The notes beneath the pieces were generated by a model that saw only the letters and a list, made by a program, of their open reading frames with translations, searched no databases and was not told the DNA's origin. Of a stretch of DNA of 64,000 bases, positions 45,377 to 52,685 are shown piece by piece. Location: contig NZ_SJPV01000014.1 in assembly GCF_007860135.1 (NCBI RefSeq), positions 1 through 64,000 on the forward strand, written 5' to 3'. Numbering within the stretch: position 1 is the first letter of the stretch; each line of letters opens with the position of its first letter. This stretch comes from Novipirellula artificiosorum. Lineage in GTDB: Bacteria; Planctomycetota; Planctomycetia; Pirellulales; Pirellulaceae. The position numbers were made by a program, and so were the translations under genes.

Positions 45377-46906
45377 CTATTCGTGGAGCCTTGCTGCTTC
45401 ACCCACCACCTTCAGCACCCAGGCATGCTGACAAGGTTTTTGCTTGGGAAGTTCAACATGCAGCCCCTCTCGGTCACAGTTCCATGTCAATGCCGTTGTC
45501 GAACCGAGCAAGTCCACAGCAGCGATCGGTGAAGCCGTGCGTCCACGAGCAAGTTGTTTGAGTACGACCTTGCCATCCGCTGGCCATTCAAGCAGCACCG
45601 CGTACAGCACGTCGTCTTTACGAGTGAACCGGACCGTGTCTCCCTTGCGCGAGTCATCAGCCGTTGGGAGCGCATCGGCCACTTCCTCGGGTCCGGGGCC
45701 AAAAGCATCGGCGCCAGCGTCGGGATCGAATTGGGCGGTTGGATTCCACAGCCGGGTCGCATAAACCGCTTCGCCGTTCATCGCCAACCATTGGCCAATT
45801 TCACGAAGTCGCTCTGCGCTGGGGCCCGGGATAATCCCTTTTGCATCCGGCCCGACATTTAACAGAAAATTCCCCCCTTTGCTTGCGATGTCCACGAGCT
45901 TATGAATGAGGTCTTCGGTCGTTTTCCATTTGTGATCATAACTCTTGTAGCCCCAGGTTCCGTTCAAGGTCATGCAGGTTTCCCAGTCATAGTCCAGTCC
46001 TGCAGCGGGGATTTTTTGCTCGGGAGTTCCGTAGTCACCATCTTCTTTTTTTCGTTTGCCAATCCGATTGTTAACGATGATTGCCGGATTCAGCGAACGC
46101 ACGTACTGCATCAAATCGCGACCATCCTGTTGAGTCCACCAGGGCACCCATTCGCCATCAAAGAACAGCACTTCGACGTGATAATCCTGGATCAACTCCT
46201 TTAGCTGCGCCTTCATGTCCGCGATGTACGCATCCTTCATTCCTGGACGTATGCGATTGAACCGATAAGCATTGCGTTCTTCTCGCTGCGGATCGTTCTC
46301 CTGGGCGGGGTGATGCCAATCCAGTTGCGAGTAGTAGACGCCGAAGTGAACGCCCTGTTTCTGACACGCTTCTGACAGTTTTTTGAGCGGATCGCGATCA
46401 AACGGAGTTGATTTGACAATGTTGTAATCGCTGACGGCTGAGTCATACATCGAAAAGCCATCATGGTGTTTGGACGTGATGACCAAGTACTTCATGCCTG
46501 CCTCGCGAGCCAATCGGACCCACGCTTCCGCATCGAAGTCGACGGGGTTGAACTGCGCCGCATAGGGTTCGTACTGCTCTCGGGATAACAAAGCATCACA
46601 CTGGATCCACTCGGATCCGTGGCTGGCGTCGACGATCTGGCCATTGTGCACACCGGCCGGGACGGCATAGAAACCCCAGTGAATAAACATGCCGAATCGA
46701 GCCTCACGCCACCATTGCATGCGAGCATCTCGCTCTGCGGACGTCTCGGCCACCTGTTCATTGTCGAGCGAGAGGGACGTGTTGCAGGAAATCAGAACGG
46801 AGAACATGGCAAGAATCGCCACGACGTTTCTTCGGTTCGCTGTGCTTTGCATAGTTGGTCCAGTGCTTTGCATGGTTGGTCCAAATCGAGGGCGGTGAGT
46901 CATCAT
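45377..46906 (-). CDS. GH29 alpha-L-fucosidase, exported
   Basis: The protein has 509 residues. After a repeated N-terminal stretch, a signal peptide (about 24-45) leads into the GH29 domain: 'RFGMFIHWGFYAVPAG', 'YLVITSKHHDGFSMYDS', 'GVYYSQLDWHHP' and 'EVLFFDGEW', where Asp250 is the expected nucleophile. 'GGNFLLNVGPDAKG' is also family-typical. It removes terminal alpha-L-fucose. It is the first gene of the minus-strand operon. Start choice is unclear because a 21-bp duplication (46843-46884) gives three possible Met starts; the third (MQSTANRR) leaves the most normal signal peptide. Confidence 0.93.
   Translation of the reverse strand: MMTHRPRFGPTMQSTGPTMQSTANRRNVVAILAMFSVLISCNTSLSLDNEQVAETSAERDARMQWWREARFGMFIHWGFYAVPAGVHNGQIVDASHGSEWIQCDALLSREQYEPYAAQFNPVDFDAEAWVRLAREAGMKYLVITSKHHDGFSMYDSAVSDYNIVKSTPFDRDPLKKLSEACQKQGVHFGVYYSQLDWHHPAQENDPQREERNAYRFNRIRPGMKDAYIADMKAQLKELIQDYHVEVLFFDGEWVPWWTQQDGRDLMQYVRSLNPAIIVNNRIGKRKKEDGDYGTPEQKIPAAGLDYDWETCMTLNGTWGYKSYDHKWKTTEDLIHKLVDIASKGGNFLLNVGPDAKGIIPGPSAERLREIGQWLAMNGEAVYATRLWNPTAQFDPDAGADAFGPGPEEVADALPTADDSRKGDTVRFTRKDDVLYAVLLEWPADGKVVLKQLARGRTASPIAAVDLLGSTTALTWNCDREGLHVELPKQKPCQHAWVLKVVGEAARLHE
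46843..46884 (-). repeat. 21-bp tandem duplication at the start of the fucosidase gene
   Basis: Positions 46843-46863 and 46864-46884 differ by one base. The duplication repeats TMQST in the extreme N-terminus and multiplies possible start codons. It is probably a recent slippage event. Confidence 0.85.
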
Positions 46907-47413
46907 AGCAGAACTTCAATGCCAAGTGAGTCGCTGAGATTCAGCTTTGCTTTCGCCAAGACTCGACGGGACGAATCGCTCGGCTGGGACTCGTTAGTGA
47001 CCAACGCAGCTCGCCACTTTCCTTGGACAATGAAGCAACCATTCTACTCCACGTCTGCGTTCGCGTGTAGTCTTATTGCTCGGTGGGGATCAAAACTGCT
47101 TCGCTGGACATCGCCACCTTGTGGGCCATTTTCCGTAGTTTTCCGAATCAATCTCGGACTCTGCGGCAGGCACTAGTCGCCGGTACTTCATGTGCAAAAC
47201 CGGCGGCTAGCGCCTTGCCGCTCATCTATTCTCGCTTTTCAATTGGGGAATGCTGCGTTACCGCTTCAGCGATCGAAACAGCGAGCGAGTTTTTTTGTCA
47301 ACGTTCGCTGTGCGTAAGTTCTACAAGACGCGGTTTTCGCGGAGCGCATGGCGATACGCAATGACCACCCGTTGCAGCGCTGCGACTTAGGTTTTTTTGC
47401 CAGAAAGGTAGTT
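46907..47413. other. intergenic region upstream of the fucosidase gene and sulfatase relic
   Basis: About 500 bases without a supportable gene. It must hold the promoter of the glycosidase operon, which I cannot place. It includes the imperfect palindrome at 47163-47221. The missing 5' two-thirds of the sulfatase is not recognisable here. Confidence 0.55.
47163..47221. repeat. imperfect inverted repeat (~22 bp arms)
   Basis: Arms at 47163-47184 and 47199-47221 are reverse complements except for two substitutions and one extra base, with a 14-base spacer. The arm contains CTAGTCGCCGGT. It looks like another dispersed palindrome next to the truncated sulfatase, possibly at the break point region. 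Confidence 0.7.
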
Positions 47414-48064
47414 ATGAAACGTCCTCTGCTTGATTGTCTCGATGATGCCGGTCTGCGCGATAACACCGTCTTGATTTACATGGGAGACAACGGTTTTGAA
47501 TTAGGCGAGCATGGGTTTTATGACAAACGAGATGCTTTCGAGCACTCCATACGCGTTCCGATGATCGCCCGCGCGCCGGGGCGAATTGCGGCTGGAACGG
47601 TCATCGATGCGATGGTCCAAAACATCGACATCGCGCCGACCCTCTTGGACTTGGCAGAAGTCGAGGCAACGGAAGCGTCAAAGTTTGATGGGCAGTCGAT
47701 GCGTCGACTCTGGCAAAAAGGAAATGGCCATCGCGACACGCAGTCCACGCGTCCTTGGCGTGATCACATCTAGTACGAGTACCATTGGGAATGGAATTTC
47801 CCGGCCACACCCACAACGCTGGCGATTCGTACTGACCGTTTCAAGTACATTTACTACCACGGTGTTTAGGACCTGAACGGCTTCTATGATTTGCAAACCG
47901 ACCCACATGAACGACACAATTTGATCGACGTGCCGGCCTATCGCGAACAGATTGACGCACTGCAGCAGCGTCTCTTCGATGAACTGGAAGCTTCGGGCGG
48001 CTTGACGCTCCCCTTGCGCCCACCGACCGGAGAACGACTCGGTCAGCGAAAACGCGCGCGTTAG
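47414..48064 (+). pseudogene. truncated and interrupted sulfatase
   Basis: Translation from 47414 gives the C-terminal third of an arylsulfatase-type enzyme: 'NTVLIYMGDNGFELGEHGFY', 'HSIRVPMIARAPGRIAAGTV', 'NIDIAPTLLDLAEV', and later 'TLAIRTDRFKYIYYHGV' and 'FYDLQTDPHERHNLI'. The frame is interrupted by TAG at 47771-47773 and TAG at 47867-47869; the second stands where sulfatases usually have Trp (HGVWDLN), so TGG to TAG is likely. The N-terminal part with the catalytic Cys/Ser and metal ligands is missing. It ends at a normal stop (48062-48064). It is probably a relic of a sulfated-fucan or similar degradation locus linked to the adjacent glycosidases. Confidence 0.88.
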
Positions 48065-48198
48065 TCCATTCTCAGCACGGACTTCGAGCCGAGAACAGCC
48101 TGTTGACGACAAAACAGTGCGTTTTCACAAACCTTGCCGATTATGCCGGATGTGAATGTCTGTACGGTTACTTTGCTCTTAACGATCCTGCGGCGCCG

Positions 48199-50190
48199 AT
48201 GCCTACCCGAGGAGTCTGCATTATTCACTCGTGCCCAGGGTTCATTTTGCTTCGATACTTGCCATTTTCTCGCAAGTCTGCAATCCGAGATAGGCATCTC
48301 GTCGATCGAGTACGCGCCAACTTGGAAACCTTCCGTACGCTGTCAAGCCAATCGCTGGTCCGTGAAACCGACAGGCTGCGTGGAGAAGTCAGGCGAGTAG
48401 ATCGTAAGAACGTGCGATGGTTCAGCAGCAGTTTGCGAGAACGCAAATACGGCGTGAAACACGACGTGATCCTCGATGCGATCGCATTGATCGCCGAAGC
48501 CGTTCACCGCGTCTCCGGTAAGTCCTACTACGACGTGCAACTGCTTGCCGGCTGGAAGCTTTGCCAAGGAACGATCGCCGAGATTCAAACTGGCGAAGGC
48601 AAAACGTTGATCACCGCTATCCCCGCGTTTGTGTTCGCACTGGCCGGTCGCGGCGTGCACGTTGCCACCACCAACGACTATCTCTCTCGCCGGGATTTCG
48701 AAACCAATCGTCCCGCGTTTCGATTGCTCGGTATGACGACCTCGCACTTGGACACCGGTCAAGACGACAACCTCAAACGCGCCGCTTATGCCTGCGACAT
48801 CACCTATGGGCCGGGGTATGAATACGGCTTCGACTACCTGCGTGACCAAATTCAACGTCGCAAGTCGGATCGACAACCACTCGGGGATCGCTTCGTGCAA
48901 CAAATGCACGGCCATCGCTTCGAGAGCGCCAAGCCCGTTCAGCGTCGATGCGCTTTTGCAATCATCGACGAGGCCGACAGTGTATTGATCGACGAAGCCA
49001 ACACGCCGTTGGTGCTTGGCGGGCAAGAACCAGGACCGCAGACGGACCCCGAACTCTACCGGATCGCCAATCAGTTCGCCGCTTCTTTATCCGCCCACAC
49101 TGACTACGAGAAACTCGCAGGTGGCATCGTCCAGCTCACGGAGGCGGGCACCGGTCTGGCTCGTGCCGCGTTCGAAAAACTGCCACGCAGAAAGATGTCG
49201 CGATCATGGAGTGTGCTCGTTCAAAACGCTTTGAAAGCTCACATCGGTTTTACTCGGGACGTGGACTACGTTGTGCAAGATGGCGAGGTGAGAATCGTCG
49301 ATGTCAACACAGGCCGTATCCACAAGGAACGCCGTTGGCAAAGTGGACTGCACCAAGCCATTGAGGTTGCATGTGGCCTAACGCCATCTGTGGAAACGAT
49401 CACACAAGCTCGGATCACGCGGCAACGCTACTGCCAATACTATCAACAACTCTGTGGTCTTACCGGTACAGCTGGTGACAACGCGATCGACTTTCGCACA
49501 TTCTACGGTCTCGACGTTGCTGTCGTTGAAACGCATCGACCGTGCCAACGCAAGGTTTTGGCGTCTCGCTACTTCGCCAACCGCGATGACAAACACCGCT
49601 ACCTCGTCATCGATGCTGTCGGTCGGTCCAATCGCGGTCAGCCCGTCTTGGTAGGGACGCGATCGATTCGCGAAAGCCATGCGATCGCCGAGGCGTTTCG
49701 TTCGCACGGATCCACATCGCATGCAATACTCAACGGCGTCCAAGACGAACAGGAAGCCCACGTGATTGGGCGTGCAGGCCGCCACGGTGCGATCACGATT
49801 GCAACGAACATGGCGGGACGCGGTACCGACATCGCAATCGGTGATCGAGCGAGAGCGTGTGGTGGCTTGCACGTGATCGCGGCCGAGCATCATGAATCAT
49901 CGCGAGTCGATCGACAATTGGCTGGTCGCGCGGCTCGCCAAGGTGATCCCGGATCCGTGCAGTTCCTGACCTCGGCCGATGACAAACTGATCCACGATCA
50001 CGATGACGGCTTGGCAGACAGACTGCGTCGGATCAAACAGATTGAAGGCGTGAACGAATCGAGTTTGGACGCCGCGATTGGCCGATTGCAAAAGTCAATT
50101 GAGCAAAAGCGGTTTCGGTCGCGTCAAACGATGGTCGCACGAGACGCGTGGCTAGAGAAGATTCAGAACACGTTAGCCAAGACAGGATAG
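48199..50190 (+). CDS. shortened SecA-like ATPase (accessory SecA paralogue)
   Basis: The frame is open from a TTG at 48103; the ATG at 48199 gives 663 residues. The start is uncertain. SecA motifs are intact: 'YYDVQLLAGWKL', Walker A QTGEGKT (T131-T136), 'VATTNDYLSRRD', Walker B DEADSVLIDEA (Asp257), the preprotein-crosslinking domain, 'DVNTGRIHKERRWQSGLHQA', 'LCGLTGTA', 'TNMAGRGTDIAIGD' and 'HESSRVDRQLAGRAARQGDPG' (from His565). Only about 65 residues follow NBD2, so the helical scaffold with the two-helix finger, the wing domain and the zinc tail of housekeeping SecA (~900 residues) are missing. It is followed after 4 bases by an HlyD-like gene. I infer an export motor for the downstream system rather than general SecA. 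Confidence 0.9.
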   Translation: MPTRGVCIIHSCPGFILLRYLPFSRKSAIRDRHLVDRVRANLETFRTLSSQSLVRETDRLRGEVRRVDRKNVRWFSSSLRERKYGVKHDVILDAIALIAEAVHRVSGKSYYDVQLLAGWKLCQGTIAEIQTGEGKTLITAIPAFVFALAGRGVHVATTNDYLSRRDFETNRPAFRLLGMTTSHLDTGQDDNLKRAAYACDITYGPGYEYGFDYLRDQIQRRKSDRQPLGDRFVQQMHGHRFESAKPVQRRCAFAIIDEADSVLIDEANTPLVLGGQEPGPQTDPELYRIANQFAASLSAHTDYEKLAGGIVQLTEAGTGLARAAFEKLPRRKMSRSWSVLVQNALKAHIGFTRDVDYVVQDGEVRIVDVNTGRIHKERRWQSGLHQAIEVACGLTPSVETITQARITRQRYCQYYQQLCGLTGTAGDNAIDFRTFYGLDVAVVETHRPCQRKVLASRYFANRDDKHRYLVIDAVGRSNRGQPVLVGTRSIRESHAIAEAFRSHGSTSHAILNGVQDEQEAHVIGRAGRHGAITIATNMAGRGTDIAIGDRARACGGLHVIAAEHHESSRVDRQLAGRAARQGDPGSVQFLTSADDKLIHDHDDGLADRLRRIKQIEGVNESSLDAAIGRLQKSIEQKRFRSRQTMVARDAWLEKIQNTLAKTG

Positions 50191-50194
50191 CGCA

Positions 50195-51097
50195 ATGAAG
50201 TTGAAAGTGAGAGCTGGAATGAAAAGAAGGGGGGCGGCGATGGTCTCGGCCCACGTTGCGTTACTCTCGTTGGCTTGGTTTAGCGTCGCTTCCGCCGAGA
50301 CGTTCGAAGCGTTCAGTGAACCGGTGCAAACGATCCGCTTGTCCGCCGCTCATCCCGGTCGCGTTGACCGCGTGATGGTCAAACGCGGCGACCGCGTCGC
50401 AGCCGATTCGCTGATCATGCAGCTCGATTCAAACGTGCTGGAGGCCTCGCGAATGATCGCTAAACAGGAGGCCGAAAGCACCACGCAAATTGAATCGCTG
50501 GAAATCGAATATGAGATGAAGCAAAATCGCCACGCCCAGGTTGCGGGGCTGCTCGAAAGGGGCGCGGTCAGTCCCGAGGAAGCGAAGCGTGCGGAAGCCG
50601 ACGCACGAATTGCAAAGCTGGCTCTTGTTGCAGCGATCGAAAAGAAATCACTCGCGCAACTGAAATTGGCCGAGCTTGACGGACGGCTTGAACAACAACG
50701 CGTCCGCGGCCAGGTTGCTGGACTCGTCATCGACGTGCTGCGAGAGCCCGGCGAATACGTTTCGACGTCTGACCCGCATGTCGCCACGGTGGTTGTGCTT
50801 GCCCAATTGCGTTGCACCTTCTTTGTCCCAACCGAGGTCGCGGACCTGTACGAAGAGGGTGAAACGATCGACATGATGATGGAACAAAACAGCGGTTCCG
50901 GTGATCGCCCCGTGCGAGCAAGGGTTGTTTACATCGCGGCGGTGACTCAGGCTGACAGTGGCCGTGTGCGAGTGGACATGATCATCGAAAACTCAGCCCA
51001 GCAATTCCGTAGCGGTCTCCGTTGTCGCTTAGAGCCGCAGCGCCGACAGCCACGTTTGCAGTGGTCACAACGGCAGACCTCGGAGAGTTCGCTGTGA
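50195..51097 (+). CDS. exported HlyD-like periplasmic adaptor
   Basis: The protein has 300 residues with a signal peptide (about 1-34, 'WFSVASAE'). It is a short membrane-fusion protein: first half-lipoyl segment 'AAHPGRVDRVMVKRGDRVAADSLIMQLD', a helical hairpin (~85-165, 'ESTTQIESLEIEYEMK'), second half-lipoyl 'VAGLVIDVLREPGEYV', then a beta-barrel. No membrane anchor besides the signal is visible. Its stop overlaps the next start (TGATG, 51095-51099). It probably bridges the inner-membrane parts and the TolC-like channel. Confidence 0.88.
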   Translation: MKLKVRAGMKRRGAAMVSAHVALLSLAWFSVASAETFEAFSEPVQTIRLSAAHPGRVDRVMVKRGDRVAADSLIMQLDSNVLEASRMIAKQEAESTTQIESLEIEYEMKQNRHAQVAGLLERGAVSPEEAKRAEADARIAKLALVAAIEKKSLAQLKLAELDGRLEQQRVRGQVAGLVIDVLREPGEYVSTSDPHVATVVVLAQLRCTFFVPTEVADLYEEGETIDMMMEQNSGSGDRPVRARVVYIAAVTQADSGRVRVDMIIENSAQQFRSGLRCRLEPQRRQPRLQWSQRQTSESSL

Positions 51098-52587
51098 TGA
51101 ATCCAACGTCCAACCCGACCACCTTCACCACGGGATCGGCCAACCCCGGGGGAGCGAGGGAAGTTCACGCATCGCATTTGCGCGGCAGCTCGGACGGGAT
51201 GCTGTTGCAAATGCGATCGCGTTTGGCGCAGGCATCAGGGCAAGTTCAAAATGCGGGCTGGCTAATCGAATTGTTGCAATCGCTTGCCGCTTGCGACCGA
51301 TTCTCAACAGCCTGTCATGAACTGACTTCGGAACTACAAAGCCACTTAAAGCTTGTTCGCGTTGCGGTCGGTTGGAAAGGAGATGCGAATTGCCAGCACG
51401 TTGCTTCGATCTCGGGCGTTGCCAACCAAGACGCCCATTCCGATGACGTACAGCTCGTTCAGGCGTGCTTGGATGAGGCGATCCATCGCGAATCGCTCGG
51501 TTGTTGGCCATCCCTGCGGGGACAAACGGGTGACACCGATTCGATGTTGTCGCACAAGCAGATCGCAGGACGCGATCGCGAAGTGGTCTCGGTTTCGTTG
51601 ACGACCAAGACGGGGAAACGAGTTGGAAGCTTGATGTTGGTCGCCGCACGGGGCCAATTGTCGAGGCAGCCTCAAACCATCGACTTCCTCGCTGCCACCG
51701 CCAGCCCGCTGGCGGACGTAATGGCGGCCATCCAACGGGCTGAGGGAACGAGGCTTACCCGAATGGTGCGTTGGTATCGCGGCTGTTCGCTTGCCAAGCG
51801 AAGCGTTGCAGCAGCGATCATCGTCGCAGCGATCGCGTCGGCCTGGATTCCGGTGGACTACCGGATCGCATGCCCTGCGGTGATCGAACCGATCGAACGA
51901 AGATTTTGTGTCGCTCCGCATGACGGATTGTTGCAGAGCGCGAAGGTGGAACCAGGCGATGTGGTGAGCGTGGGGGAGACGATGGCTTTGATGGACGGCC
52001 GAGAGGTTCGATGGGAGTTGGCGGGTTTGGTCGCAGAGCATCGTCGATCTGCCAAGCAGCATGATTCCTATTTGGCATCGCATCAGACCAATGAGACCTT
52101 GCAGGCCGAGCTGGAAATGCAACGGTTGCAATCGCAGATCGATTTGTTGAGTTACCGCGAGAGCAACTTGACACTCGCCGCGCCCATCGCTGGCATCGTG
52201 TTGGACGGCAACATGGATCGCCGCGATAACTTTCCCGTCAAACAAGGGCAGGTTTTGTACGAGATCGCGCCGCTTGGGCAGCTACGTATTGAATTGAGCG
52301 TGCTCGGTGAAGACGTCAGCCATGTTGCCGAAGGGATGCATGTCGAGATCCTGTTCGCGGGTTTTGGCAGGGAAGCCTTCGATGTGACGATCGAGAAGAT
52401 TCGGCCTCAGAGTGAAGTGCGCGAGGACCAAAACGTGTTCATTGCGGAATGTCTGCTCGCCAATGACGATGGCCGATTGCGGCCCGGTATGAAAGGGCAC
52501 GCGAAAGTCTACGGGCAACAACACACGCTTGGCTGGATCGTGTTGCACCGCGCCTGGGAACAAGCTTGTATGTGGATGCCTTGGTAG
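51097..52587 (+). CDS. GAF-domain/HlyD fusion adaptor
   Basis: The ATG at 51097 overlaps the previous stop and gives 496 residues. Residues ~45-215 look like a GAF domain placed in the cytoplasm. A single membrane helix (~234-252, 'SVAAAIIVAAIASAWIPV') follows, then a periplasmic HlyD part: half-lipoyl 'CVAPHDGLLQSAKVEPGDVV', a short coiled hairpin, second half-lipoyl 'LAAPIAGIVLDG' and a beta-barrel. A GAF sensor joined to a membrane-fusion protein is unusual and would let a cytoplasmic ligand or partner control the export apparatus. It is followed closely by the M50 gene. Confidence 0.82.
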   Translation: MNPTSNPTTFTTGSANPGGAREVHASHLRGSSDGMLLQMRSRLAQASGQVQNAGWLIELLQSLAACDRFSTACHELTSELQSHLKLVRVAVGWKGDANCQHVASISGVANQDAHSDDVQLVQACLDEAIHRESLGCWPSLRGQTGDTDSMLSHKQIAGRDREVVSVSLTTKTGKRVGSLMLVAARGQLSRQPQTIDFLAATASPLADVMAAIQRAEGTRLTRMVRWYRGCSLAKRSVAAAIIVAAIASAWIPVDYRIACPAVIEPIERRFCVAPHDGLLQSAKVEPGDVVSVGETMALMDGREVRWELAGLVAEHRRSAKQHDSYLASHQTNETLQAELEMQRLQSQIDLLSYRESNLTLAAPIAGIVLDGNMDRRDNFPVKQGQVLYEIAPLGQLRIELSVLGEDVSHVAEGMHVEILFAGFGREAFDVTIEKIRPQSEVREDQNVFIAECLLANDDGRLRPGMKGHAKVYGQQHTLGWIVLHRAWEQACMWMPW

Positions 52588-52685
52588 CATTCGTCTCGAA
52601 CAAGGGGCCAAGCAGTATCGATCAACCCCTTGCCGCTGAAACCCTTCAGAGATTTGATCTGCGATCAGCCAGGAGCCTATCGAAT

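Noticed and set aside
47414..48064. TAG readthrough or recoded amber codons in the sulfatase
   Set aside because: Other genes in the window use TAG as a normal stop (for example at 50188-50190), and the gene also lacks its N-terminal catalytic part, so decay is simpler.
48103..50190. SecA-like gene as the housekeeping secA
   Set aside because: It lacks the scaffold, wing and zinc-tail regions and is embedded with HlyD/M50/TolC genes.
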